Shown here: piece after piece, positions 38,801 to 46,230 of the stretch
How positions within the stretch are numbered: the stretch's first letter is position 1
Layout of the letters: every line of letters starts with the position of its first letter
DNA from: Rhodococcus tibetensis
GTDB taxonomy: Bacteria; Actinomycetota; Actinomycetes; Mycobacteriales; Mycobacteriaceae
NCBI RefSeq assembly: GCF_024438035.1
Contig: NZ_JANFQF010000006.1
Span: 62,001 to 126,000 of the forward strand
Direction: 5' to 3'
Length of the DNA stretch: 64,000 nt
Program-made: the position numbers and the translations under genes
The notes under the pieces: generated by a model
What the model was told of the DNA's origin: nothing
The model's input: only the letters and a program-made list of their open reading frames with translations
Databases searched by the model: none

Positions 38801-39302
38801 GGAATTCCTCGAGCACCGGGACAAGTACGGCGACACGTCGCAGCTTTCGGCCAACCAGTTCTTCTACGGCCTGCGCCGCGGCGACGAGCACCGGGTCCGC
38901 CTTGCACAGGGTGTCGAGCTGATCATCGGGCTCGAGGCCATCTCCGAACCCGACGAGCGTGGATACCGCACCGTCATGTGCATCCTCAACGGGCAGCTGC
39001 GTCCGGTGTCGGTGCGCGACCGGTCCATCTCCAGTGAGCTCCCGGCCGCGGAGAAGGCCGACAAGAACAACCCCGGCCACGTGCCGGCGCCGTTCGCCGG
39101 TGTGGTGACCCTCGCCGTGACCGAGGGCCAGCACATCGCCGCCGGTGACACGATCGCGACCATCGAGGCCATGAAGATGGAAGCGGCCATCACCGCCCCT
39201 CGAAGTGGCACGGTCTCCCGGCTGGCCATCGGGTCGGTCCAGCAGGTGGAGGGCGGCGATCTCCTCGCCGTCGTGTCGACAGGCGAGTCCGCGAGCGAGT
39301 GA
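35898..39302 (+). CDS. pyc: Pyruvate carboxylase
   Basis: Pyc carboxylates pyruvate to oxaloacetate with ATP and biotin. This is the single-chain 1134-residue form. The biotin carboxylase domain (1-450) has VLVANRGEIAIRAFRAAYE and the ATP-grasp loop KAVAGGGGRGMRRV. The carboxyltransferase domain (about 530-830) starts with TETTFRDAHQSLLATRVRT, with the metal-site HVHTHDTPGGQLATYLA. The C-terminal biotinyl domain has the modified lysine in IEAMKMEAAI (about 1093). It overlaps rsmD by four bases. Confidence 0.97.
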   Translation: MFSKVLVANRGEIAIRAFRAAYELGAGTVAVFPYEDRNSIHRLKADESYQIGQEGHPVRAYLSVEEIVSAAKQAGADAIYPGYGFLSENPDLAAACAEAGITFVGPSAEVLELTGNKARAIAAAKAAGLPVLASSEPSADVDELLAAAETMQFPIFVKAVAGGGGRGMRRVAEPSQLRESIEAAAREAESAFGDPTVFLEQAVIDPRHIEVQILADGQGNVIHLFERDCSLQRRHQKVIELAPAPNLPEEVRAKICADAVAFAKEINYSCAGTVEFLLDTRGNHVFIEMNPRIQVEHTVTEEVTDVDLVQSQLRIASGETLQDLGLSQDKITLRGAALQCRITTEDPANGFRPDTGRITGYRTPGGAGIRLDGGTSVGAEVSAYFDSMLVKLTCRGRDFETAVARARRAVTEFRIRGVSTNIPFLQAVLDDPDFKAGRVTTSFIEERPQLLTLRSSADRGTKILTYLADVTVNKPHGERPSAVYPRDKLPQIDLSTPPPDGSRQKLLALGPEGFAKALREQKALAVTETTFRDAHQSLLATRVRTSGLLDVAGHVARLTPELLSIEAWGGATYDVALRFLHEDPWYRLSALREAVPNICLQMLLRGRNTVGYTPYPEKVTRAFVEEATNSGIDIFRIFDALNNVDQMRPAIDAVRETGTALAEVALSYTGDLSNPNEKLYTLDYYLRLAEEIVEAGAHVIAIKDMAGLLRAPAATTLVTALRKNFDLPVHVHTHDTPGGQLATYLAAWHAGADAVDGASAALAGTTSQPALSAIVAAAAHSEYDTGLDLQAVCDLEPYWEALRKVYKPFESGLPAPTGRVYTHEIPGGQLSNLRTQAVALGLGDKFEEVEAKYAAADRMLGRLVKVTPSSKVVGDLALHLVGSGASTEEFKENPAKFDIPDSVVGFLRGELGTPPGGWPEPFRTRALEGRGAAKPEVALSADDEKALSGTSAERRATLNRLLFPGPTKEFLEHRDKYGDTSQLSANQFFYGLRRGDEHRVRLAQGVELIIGLEAISEPDERGYRTVMCILNGQLRPVSVRDRSISSELPAAEKADKNNPGHVPAPFAGVVTLAVTEGQHIAAGDTIATIEAMKMEAAITAPRSGTVSRLAIGSVQQVEGGDLLAVVSTGESASE

Positions 39303-39865
39303 CTCGGATCATCGCGGGACTCGCGGGCGGTCGACGCCTGCGGGTCCCGCCGAGCGGGACCCGGCCCACTTCGGACCGGGTCCGCGAGGCACTGTTCAGC
39401 GCACTGCACAGCCGAATGGACCTCGAGGGTGCCTCGGTTCTCGACCTGTATGCGGGCTCGGGGGCACTGGGGCTCGAGGCGCTCTCACGCGGGGCCGACC
39501 GTGTGGTGCTCGTCGAGTCGGATGCCAAAGCGGCGGGAGTCATCTCGCAGAATGTGACTGCTGTCGGGTTGCCGGGTGCAGCGCTGCGGACGGCACCGGT
39601 GTCCGCCGTCCTGTCCGGCATCGCCGATCGCGTCTACGACCTGGTTCTCGCGGACCCGCCGTATGCGGTGGATGACGGCGCAGTGCAGGCGGTTCTGAGC
39701 GAGTTGCGGGCGCAGGGCTGGGTCGCCGACGGGTCGGTCGTGGTCCTCGAGCGGTCGTCACGGTCCCCGGAGACGTCGTGGCCGGACGGTTACGCGCCCG
39801 TCAAGGCGAAGAAGTACGGCGAGGCCCGGATCGAAATGGCGACCTGCTACGGTCTGGACTCATGA
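39299..39865 (+). CDS. rsmD: 16S rRNA (guanine-N2-)-methyltransferase RsmD
   Basis: RsmD methylates G966 (E. coli numbering) of 16S rRNA. The 188-residue protein has the SAM-binding motif [20 protein letters not shown] (about 46-65) and the catalytic [11 protein letters not shown] (about 118-128). The N-terminal [20 protein letters not shown] is diagnostic. GTG start overlaps the pyc stop (GTGA), and the gene's own stop overlaps the coaD start (ATGA). Confidence 0.95.
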   Translation: MTRIIAGLAGGRRLRVPPSGTRPTSDRVREALFSALHSRMDLEGASVLDLYAGSGALGLEALSRGADRVVLVESDAKAAGVISQNVTAVGLPGAALRTAPVSAVLSGIADRVYDLVLADPPYAVDDGAVQAVLSELRAQGWVADGSVVVLERSSRSPETSWPDGYAPVKAKKYGEARIEMATCYGLDS

Positions 39866-40353
39866 CTGGCGCTGTCTGCCCCGGATCCTTCGACCCTGTG
39901 ACCAACGGTCATCTCGACGTGATCGGCAGAGCTGCCGCGCAGTTCGACGAAGTCGTCGTCACGGTGATGATCAACAAGAGCAAGCGTGGCCTCTTCACCG
40001 TCGAAGAGCGGATCGAGATGCTCGAGGATTCCATCAGTGCACTGCCGAACGTGCGAGTCAGCTCGTGGCACGGCCTGCTCGTGGATTACGCCAAGCAGCA
40101 AGGGATCACCGCGATCGTCAAGGGTCTGCGTGGTGCCAACGACTTCGACTACGAGCTGCAGATGGCGCAGATGAACCACAAGCTCACCGGTGTCGACACG
40201 TTGTTCATTCCCACCAACCCGGCGTACAGCTATCTCTCCAGCTCCCTGGTCAAGGAAGTGGCCACGTTCGGCGGCGACGTCACAGGAATGCTGCCCGAGA
40301 AAGTGCATGCACGCCTGCTCACGAGGATCGCGGAGCGGGCAACCGAGAGCTGA
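39862..40353 (+). CDS. coaD: Phosphopantetheine adenylyltransferase
   Basis: CoaD transfers AMP to 4'-phosphopantetheine in the penultimate step of coenzyme A synthesis. The 163-residue protein has the nucleotidyltransferase signature [19 protein letters not shown] (6-24) and the second motif [13 protein letters not shown] (about 122-134). The start ATG overlaps the rsmD stop by four bases. The rsmD-coaD pair is widely conserved. Confidence 0.97.
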   Translation: MTGAVCPGSFDPVTNGHLDVIGRAAAQFDEVVVTVMINKSKRGLFTVEERIEMLEDSISALPNVRVSSWHGLLVDYAKQQGITAIVKGLRGANDFDYELQMAQMNHKLTGVDTLFIPTNPAYSYLSSSLVKEVATFGGDVTGMLPEKVHARLLTRIAERATES

Positions 40354-40460
40354 TCCCGACACACCGGCCGTCGCGGCGCACCCCTGACGTTCCCATCCGG
40401 CAGACTTGCACGAAGTAGGCTGCGCCGACCTGTTGAGGTCATGAAAGATTGGGGTTATTC

Positions 40461-41234
40461 GTGTACCGGGTTTTCGAGGCGCTCGACGAACTTGTCGCGA
40501 TTGTCGAAGAGGCACGCGGTGTGCCCATGACCGCCGGCTGTGTGGTCCCGCGCGGCGATGTTCTCGAATTACTCGACGACGTGCGCGACGCGATTCCGGG
40601 TGAACTCGACGACGCTCAGGACGTGCTGGACCACCGCGACAAACTGGTCGGTGACGCCAGGTCGAACGCCGAAAAGACAGTTGCCAGTGCCAACGCCGAG
40701 GCGGGTTCGACCATCGAGAACGCGCGGGACGACGCCGATCGCATCCTCGCCGACGCGAAAGCTCAGGCCGACAGGATGGTCGCGGAGGCGCGTGCGCACG
40801 CCGAGCAACTCGTCACCGATGCGCAGGCCGAATCCGAGGCGACCATCGCCGAGGGGCAGCGCGAGTACGACACTCTCACCACCCGCGCCCGGTCCGAGGC
40901 CGATCGCATGATCGACGCCGGAAAGGCCTCGTACGAGCGGTCCGTCGCGGAAGGTACCGCCGAGCAGGAGCGCCTGGTGTCCCAGACCGAGGTCGTGCAG
41001 CAGGCGCATGCCGAGTCGGCTCGGGTGATCGACGCCGCGCACGCCGAATCGGACCGGCTCCGGTCGGATTGTGACCTGTATGTCGACACGAAACTCGCCG
41101 AGTTCGAAGAGTTCCTGTCCGGAACCATTCGCTCCGTCGGCCGGGGACGTCAGCAGTTACGGACGGGGTCGGGCGTGCCCGACTACGCCTCCGACTACGA
41201 CGCGGACGACCGGCGGTCCGAGCGACGCCGCTGA
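40461..41234 (+). CDS. sepIVA: SepIVA-like coiled-coil protein (DivIVA-related)
   Basis: A 257-residue, nearly all-helical protein. The N terminus YRVFEALDELVAIVEEARG and the VPRGDVLELLDDVRDAIP segment match the mycobacterial SepIVA start. A heptad-rich coiled coil (about 60-230) with many Asp, Glu and Ala follows. The C-terminal KLAEFEEFLSGTIRSVGRGR is also conserved. In mycobacteria SepIVA localises to the pole and septum and affects division and cell-wall precursor handling. The GTG at 40461 gives the conserved N terminus; there is only a weak ribosome-binding site. Confidence 0.88.
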   Translation: MYRVFEALDELVAIVEEARGVPMTAGCVVPRGDVLELLDDVRDAIPGELDDAQDVLDHRDKLVGDARSNAEKTVASANAEAGSTIENARDDADRILADAKAQADRMVAEARAHAEQLVTDAQAESEATIAEGQREYDTLTTRARSEADRMIDAGKASYERSVAEGTAEQERLVSQTEVVQQAHAESARVIDAAHAESDRLRSDCDLYVDTKLAEFEEFLSGTIRSVGRGRQQLRTGSGVPDYASDYDADDRRSERRR

Positions 41235-41333
41235 CCGTCAGGGGTTTCCTCCGGCGGCATTTGGATCATCCACGCTGATTGCGTATCGTGGAGTGGTTGC
41301 CCTTAGTCGTTTGCTCTTTCTCGAAAGTGAAGT

Positions 41334-41948
41334 GTGTTGTCAACCCATCGCCGCAGCTCATCGCGTTCCCGTAGGGACGCGGATTTCGTGCTGGACACGG
41401 TCAAACTAGGCCGTCGTCCCGGTTCGATGCGCACCGTGGAACGGGTGGTGACGGCGCCGCGGCGCATCGGACTCGACCTGATCGCGATCGAAGAAGGAAA
41501 AAAGATCGATCTCGATCTCCGTTTGGAAGCCGTGTCCGAAGGCGTCCTGGTCACCGGTTCCGTCGGTGCCGACACCGTCGGAGAGTGCTCAAGGTGTCTC
41601 GAGCCTTTCACCGGATCTGTCGATCTCAGCCTCACCGAGCTGTTCGCATACCCGGACAGTGCCACCGAGGAGACCACGGACGAGGACGAAATCTATCGCG
41701 TCGAGGACGACGAGATCGACCTCGAGCCCGTCATCATCGATGCGGTCGGACTAGCACTTCCCCTGCAGCCGCTCTGCAGTGACGACTGCCAAGGATTGTG
41801 CCCAGAATGTGGCGTTCGCCTGGCGATTGCCGAATCTGGCCATGGGCATGACATACTTGATCCTCGCTGGGCTGGTCTTGCAGCCAAATTTGGCGTGGAA
41901 TCAGAACCCAGCAAGAATCTTGTGAACAACGAAGCCGAGGAGAAGTAG
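41334..41948 (+). CDS. DUF177 (YceD) family protein
   Basis: A 204-residue protein with the DUF177 core. [22 protein letters not shown] (about 83-104) supplies one CxxC, and [19 protein letters not shown] (about 145-163) supplies the C-terminal cysteine cluster. The family (YceD, plant DUF177A) is linked to 23S rRNA and large-subunit maturation and nearly always sits directly before rpmF, as here (2-bp gap). The start is GTG at 41334 with a weak purine-rich region before it; the next codon TTG is an alternative. Confidence 0.88.
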   Translation: MLSTHRRSSSRSRRDADFVLDTVKLGRRPGSMRTVERVVTAPRRIGLDLIAIEEGKKIDLDLRLEAVSEGVLVTGSVGADTVGECSRCLEPFTGSVDLSLTELFAYPDSATEETTDEDEIYRVEDDEIDLEPVIIDAVGLALPLQPLCSDDCQGLCPECGVRLAIAESGHGHDILDPRWAGLAAKFGVESEPSKNLVNNEAEEK

Positions 41949-41950
41949 AA

Positions 41951-42133
41951 GTGGCTGTCCCCAAGCGCAGAATGTCGCGATCCAACACGAGGTCGCGTCG
42001 CAGCCAGTGGAAGACCACTGTGCCTACCCTCGTCACCTGCCCCAACCGTGGCTGCGGCGAGAAGACGCTGCCGCACGTCGCGTGCCCGTCCTGCGGCACA
42101 TACAAGGGCCGCCAGGTCACTGCCGCCGTCTAG
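41951..42133 (+). CDS. rpmF: Ribosomal protein L32 (zinc-ribbon form)
   Basis: A 60-residue large-subunit protein. [20 protein letters not shown] is the family N terminus. The two cysteine pairs, around CPNRGC and CPSC, form the zinc ribbon of the C+ type. GTG start, with GAGGAGAAG just upstream at the end of the DUF177 gene. rnc follows after 19 bp. Confidence 0.96.
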   Translation: MAVPKRRMSRSNTRSRRSQWKTTVPTLVTCPNRGCGEKTLPHVACPSCGTYKGRQVTAAV

Positions 42134-42152
42134 TTCGCCACGGAGAGGCGTC

Positions 42153-42911
42153 GTGACGAGCGACATCAGCAATGCAACCGCCGGCGGCGAGGAGGATCAT
42201 GCTTCCCTCCTCGCCGCCCTCGGCGTAGAAATCGAACCCCCGCTGCTCACGTTGGCGTTGACTCACCGCTCGTATGCGTACGAGAACGGTGGTCTTCCCA
42301 CCAACGAGCGGCTCGAGTTCCTCGGCGACTCCGTGCTCGGCGTCACCATCACCGAGCAGTTGTACCTGGCACATCCGGAGAAGTCCGAGGGTGACCTCGC
42401 GAAGATCCGAGCGAGCATTGTCAACATGCACGCGCTCGCCGAGGTGGCCCGATCTCTCGGTAACGGCGGGCTCGGCGCGCATCTACTCCTCGGCAAGGGC
42501 GAGGAGATGACGGGCGGGCGGGACAAGCCGAGCATCCTGGCGGACGGCATGGAGTCGATTCTCGGGGCTATCCATCTGCAGCACGGGATCGAGACAGCGC
42601 GGCGAGTGGTACTCGATCTCTTCAGCGACCTCCTCCAACGGGCTCCGCGTCTCGGCGCAGGACTCGACTGGAAGACGAGCCTGCAGGAACTCACTGCGGA
42701 ACGCGGTGTCGGTGTCCCCTCGTACGAGATCACCGCAACAGGACCGGACCACGACAAAGAGTTCACCGCCACGGTCGTGGTGGGTGGTAAGCCGTTCGGA
42801 GTCGGAATCGGCAGATCCAAGAAGGAAGCCGAGCAGAAGGCCGCGAGTACTGCGTGGAACACACTGTCCGACGGTGGCCCCGACGTAGCCGCCGACAACG
42901 TCAGTGCCTGA
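42153..42911 (+). CDS. rnc: Ribonuclease III
   Basis: RNase III cuts double-stranded RNA in rRNA precursors and some mRNAs. The 252-residue protein has the signature [16 protein letters not shown] (about 50-65) with catalytic acids, plus the second acidic site in [13 protein letters not shown]. The C-terminal double-stranded RNA-binding domain (about 170-240) includes [20 protein letters not shown] at 42153 has GGAGAGG four bases upstream. Its last eight bases overlap mutM. Confidence 0.96.
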   Translation: MTSDISNATAGGEEDHASLLAALGVEIEPPLLTLALTHRSYAYENGGLPTNERLEFLGDSVLGVTITEQLYLAHPEKSEGDLAKIRASIVNMHALAEVARSLGNGGLGAHLLLGKGEEMTGGRDKPSILADGMESILGAIHLQHGIETARRVVLDLFSDLLQRAPRLGAGLDWKTSLQELTAERGVGVPSYEITATGPDHDKEFTATVVVGGKPFGVGIGRSKKEAEQKAASTAWNTLSDGGPDVAADNVSA

Positions 42912-43782
42912 ACTCCCCGAGGTAGAGGTAGTTCGCCGCGGACTCGAACGGCACATCGTCGGAGCGTCGATCGCGTCGATCGATGTCCTTCACCCCCGGG
43001 CGATCCGTCGTCACCTCCTCGGCGCAGCGGATCTCGCCGGACAGCTCACCGGCGAGCGGATCGCGCGAGCTGACCGCCGCGGAAAGTATCTGTGGCTGGT
43101 TCTCGAACCAAGTGCAGTCGCGCTCGTGGTGCATCTGGGAATGAGCGGGCAGATGCTCGTGCAGCCGCCCGAGGCCGTCACCGAAAGACATCTGCGCATT
43201 CGGGCGCGCCTCGATTCGGGACTCGATCTTCGATTTGTGGATCAACGCACCTTCGGTGGATGGGCGCTCGCGCCGCTGGTCGACGTCGACGGCTCGCTCA
43301 TCCCCGACTCGGTTGCGCACATCGCCCGGGATCCACTCGACACGAGGTTCGATTCCGCGGCGACCGTTACGGTGATGCGCCGCAAGCACACCGAGATCAA
43401 ACGTGCCCTTCTCGACCAGACGGTGGTGTCGGGCATCGGCAACATCTACGCGGACGAGGCACTGTGGCGCGCGCAGATTCACGGATCCCGGCTCACCGAT
43501 CGGTTGGCCGCTGCGAAACTCCGTGAACTGCTCAGTGCCGCTCAGGAGGTCATGCGAGAAGCCCTCACCCAAGGCGGCACGTCCTTCGACGCCCTGTACG
43601 TGAACGTGAACGGCGAGTCCGGCTATTTCGATCGGTCGTTGTCCGCATACGGGCGAGAGGATCGTCCCTGCCCGCGGTGCGGTACCGCGATCCGTCGGGA
43701 GAGGTTCATGAATCGCTCGTCGTTCAGCTGCCCGAGTTGCCAGCCCGCGCCGCGGCGAAGTCCGCCGAGACCTCCTGACTGA
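42904..43782 (+). CDS. mutM: Formamidopyrimidine-DNA glycosylase
   Basis: MutM (Fpg) excises 8-oxoguanine and formamidopyrimidines. The 292-residue protein begins with the catalytic N terminus [16 protein letters not shown], where Pro2 is the nucleophile. A helix-two-turn-helix lies around [16 protein letters not shown] (about 178-193). The C-terminal zinc finger has CPRCG and CPSC pairs (about 257-279). The GTG start overlaps rnc by eight bases. Its 3' end overlaps the convergent oxidase gene by 59 bases. Confidence 0.96.
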   Translation: MPELPEVEVVRRGLERHIVGASIASIDVLHPRAIRRHLLGAADLAGQLTGERIARADRRGKYLWLVLEPSAVALVVHLGMSGQMLVQPPEAVTERHLRIRARLDSGLDLRFVDQRTFGGWALAPLVDVDGSLIPDSVAHIARDPLDTRFDSAATVTVMRRKHTEIKRALLDQTVVSGIGNIYADEALWRAQIHGSRLTDRLAAAKLRELLSAAQEVMREALTQGGTSFDALYVNVNGESGYFDRSLSAYGREDRPCPRCGTAIRRERFMNRSSFSCPSCQPAPRRSPPRPPD

Positions 43783-44395
43783 GTTCTTCGTCGTGACGCA
43801 GGGTCGATTTGGCGTCGAAGTAGTCGCCGCCCTTGCGCTTCACGTCATCCGTGCCCCACTCACGGTGCTGCGGTACGGGCGCCATCCGCGGAATGTGCTT
43901 GCGGCAGTGAATGTACGCCTCTTCCACCTCGACGACGACCCACCGCTCGGGCACCCGGCCCTTGGTGTGATCTGCTGGCAGATCCGCGATCTCGGAACGC
44001 AGGTCCGCGTCTTCCACGATCCGGGCGGACCCGTTGACATGCAGACCGATCAGGTCGTGGACGAAGTCGACGAGAATGATTCCCACGTGCGGGTTCTCGC
44101 TGATGTTTCCGAGACTCGCCATTACCCCGTTGCCACGGTATTCCGGGTACGCCAGTGTCTTCGGATCGATGACGTGCATGAAACCGGGTGCGCCGGCGCG
44201 CAGGCTGTTGTCGCATTCGCCGGACGCGTCGGCGGTGGCGACGAACGCGAGTTCCTGGCGTCCGACGAAGTCGATCATTGTCGGATTGAGGTGGTCGAGC
44301 ATCTGGTCCGAGTAGAACTTGGCGGCACGATCCTCGGTGCCGTGCACGACTTGAAGACTCCGCTCTCCCGCGCTACCGATCTGGCCCATCTGCAT
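43724..44395 (-). CDS. Pyridoxamine 5'-phosphate oxidase-family flavoprotein
   Basis: A 223-residue split beta-barrel protein. [23 protein letters not shown] (about 45-67) and [23 protein letters not shown] (about 100-122) are the FMN-binding strand pattern, and [20 protein letters not shown] follows. It belongs to the larger MSMEG-type pyridoxamine oxidase-like group; substrate is unknown. A second ATG two codons downstream is possible. Its C-terminal coding region overlaps the mutM 3' end by 59 bp on the opposite strand. Confidence 0.83.
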   Translation of the reverse strand: MQMGQIGSAGERSLQVVHGTEDRAAKFYSDQMLDHLNPTMIDFVGRQELAFVATADASGECDNSLRAGAPGFMHVIDPKTLAYPEYRGNGVMASLGNISENPHVGIILVDFVHDLIGLHVNGSARIVEDADLRSEIADLPADHTKGRVPERWVVVEVEEAYIHCRKHIPRMAPVPQHREWGTDDVKRKGGDYFDAKSTLRHDEELSQEVSADFAAARAGNSGS

Positions 44396-44560
44396 TCCCC
44401 GCTCACGTCTCCGGCGTCGTTGGTCGGTTCACCCTACGGCGCACCGATTGCCTCTGCTCTGCTTCGGTGCCCACAACACACAACTTCGGCCGGGTCTCGA
44501 GTCGGGTGCGTATATGCCCGTCGTGCAGGCCGGTCGGTGGCGGGTGGCAGGATTGCTCGC

Positions 44561-45001
44561 ATGGCAGAACAGACTTCCGACACGCCGGCCACTACCTCGT
44601 TGTGGGTCGAGCGAACCGGCACACGCCGCTACACGGGGCGCAGCTCGCGCGGCGCCGAGGTCCTGATCGGTTCGGACGGCGTCGAAGGCGTCTTCACTCC
44701 GGGTGAGCTGCTGAAGATCGCGCTTGCGGCATGCACCGGCATGAGTTCGGACTTCCCACTGTCGCGACGGCTTGGTGACAGCTACGACGCCACGATCCGG
44801 GTGTCGGGCGCGGCCGATCGAGAGAACGAGGTGTACCCGCAGTTGGACGAGGTCCTCGAACTGGATCTGAGCGAACTCGACGCCGCGGCGCAGGAGCGTC
44901 TCGTCGCGCTCGTGGAACGCTCGGTAGACAAGGTGTGCACGGTGGGCCGGACTCTGAAGACGGGAACGAAAGTCACGCTGACCGTCGAAAGCGACGCCTG
45001 A
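44561..45001 (+). CDS. OsmC-family protein
   Basis: A 146-residue OsmC/Ohr fold protein. RTGTRRYTGRSSRGAEVLIG forms the N-terminal strands. The redox helix has one cysteine in ALAACTGMSSDFPLSRR (about 57), and the second in VDKVCTVGRTLKTG (about 127) is in the usual OsmC place. Family members reduce organic peroxides. The ATG at 44561 is the natural start; 165 bp separate it from the divergent oxidase gene. It overlaps the next gene by one base (TGATG). Confidence 0.87.
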   Translation: MAEQTSDTPATTSLWVERTGTRRYTGRSSRGAEVLIGSDGVEGVFTPGELLKIALAACTGMSSDFPLSRRLGDSYDATIRVSGAADRENEVYPQLDEVLELDLSELDAAAQERLVALVERSVDKVCTVGRTLKTGTKVTLTVESDA

Positions 45002-45930
45002 TGCGGCGTGAGCTGACCGCCCTCGCCGGAGGGTCGGTGCTCTGCGCGGGTCTTCTCGCGGCCGCGCCCGCCGCCGCCGGCCCGGCCTTCGCACCGCCGG
45101 TCGGGACCTGCACGCCATGGGCAGTGTCCGAGGTGGTCTCGGGTGCCGGCGTAGTGGAGAACCTCGCCTTCGACGGGGCGGGAACGATGCTGGTGTCCCG
45201 CACCGGCCTCGTCGGGGGCGGAGGTGTCGACGGAGTCGACCCGGACGGAACGATCCGCGAAATCGTGCCCGACGTCGATGCGCCGGGCGGCATCGCGGTG
45301 CACGGCTCAGACGTCTACTTTGCGACGGGTAATTCATTCTCGTCCGGGGTTGCCGGAACGGAGAGCGGAACGATCGACGTCGTGAACCTCGAGACCGGGG
45401 ATACGCGCACGGTGGCCCAGGGGCTCGTCATGCCGAACGGCCTGGTTCGACTCGACAACGGCGACATCCTCACCGCCCGGAACCTCGGGGCCGGAGCGGG
45501 ACTGACCCGTGTTCCCGCCGCGGAACCGCACACGCCGGAAACGGTGCGTACCGATTTGGGAACCGTGGACGGTCTCGCTGCCCACGACGGGAACATCTAC
45601 ACGGTGACGACGTTCGATACCACCACCACGCTGCGCATTCTGCGAGTGGACGACCTCACCGGCCCGATCGTGTCGATTCCGTTGCCCGGGGCCGGTCCTC
45701 TCAATGCCGCGGACGACCTCACGGTAGGGCCGGACGGCATCGTGTACGTCGCTTACAACGGCGGCGGCAAGGTGGTGCGCGTCGATCCGGCGACCGGAGA
45801 CAGTTGCGCGATCGCGTCCGGGGTTCCGCTGGTGTCGTCGGTACGGTTCGGTGCCGGGCCGGGCTGGAACGCAGAGGCCCTCTACGCAACGAGTTTCACC
45901 GGAACCATCTACCGACTGGAACGGCCGTGA
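45001..45930 (+). CDS. Secreted beta-propeller (ScyD/SMP-30-like) protein
   Basis: A 309-residue protein with a cleavable signal peptide: RRE, hydrophobic LTALAGGSVLCAGLLAAAPA, then an AAAGPAFA cleavage region. The rest is beta-strand repeats of the NHL/SMP-30/ScyD type, with recurring G-x-(I/V)-x-x-V-D-P-(D/A)-T/G units such as VDPDGTIREIVPDV and VRVDPATGDSC. No catalytic residue is obvious. An exported binding or lactonase-like protein is likely. It starts by one-base overlap with the OsmC stop and is followed at once by acyP. Confidence 0.8.
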   Translation: MRRELTALAGGSVLCAGLLAAAPAAAGPAFAPPVGTCTPWAVSEVVSGAGVVENLAFDGAGTMLVSRTGLVGGGGVDGVDPDGTIREIVPDVDAPGGIAVHGSDVYFATGNSFSSGVAGTESGTIDVVNLETGDTRTVAQGLVMPNGLVRLDNGDILTARNLGAGAGLTRVPAAEPHTPETVRTDLGTVDGLAAHDGNIYTVTTFDTTTTLRILRVDDLTGPIVSIPLPGAGPLNAADDLTVGPDGIVYVAYNGGGKVVRVDPATGDSCAIASGVPLVSSVRFGAGPGWNAEALYATSFTGTIYRLERP

Positions 45931-45932
45931 CA

Positions 45933-46208
45933 ATGAGCATGGAACGACTGACAGCGTGGGTACACGGCTACGTACAGGGTGTGGGGTTCCGGTGGTGGAC
46001 GCGCGCGCGAGCACTGGAACTCGGTCTCGTCGGCTATGCGGCCAACCAGGCGGACGGCCGCGTGCTGGTGATCGCCGAGGGCCCACGCGAGAAGCTGGAC
46101 GCGCTGCTCGCACTCCTGCGCTCAGGCAACACGCCTGGCGACGTGGACCTGGTGGTGGAGCAGTGGGATTCTGCTCGCGGTGACCTCACCGGGTTCGTCG
46201 AACGGTGA
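45933..46208 (+). CDS. acyP: Acylphosphatase
   Basis: A 91-residue enzyme that hydrolyses acyl phosphates. The phosphate-binding loop is in [20 protein letters not shown] (about 9-28), with the catalytic arginine after the GVGF turn, and the catalytic asparagine lies in [11 protein letters not shown]. The ATG at 45933 is favoured by comparison with the mycobacterial protein. A GTG at 45927 overlapping the previous stop is possible. smc follows after 22 bp. Confidence 0.92.
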   Translation: MSMERLTAWVHGYVQGVGFRWWTRARALELGLVGYAANQADGRVLVIAEGPREKLDALLALLRSGNTPGDVDLVVEQWDSARGDLTGFVER

Positions 46209-46230
46209 ACCGAAGGTAAAGTCGTCCGTC

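Noticed and set aside
36834-39134. 766-residue open frame opposite pyc
   Set aside because: Composition is Arg/Gly/Val/Asp-rich shadow translation of the pyruvate carboxylase gene; no plausible start signal.
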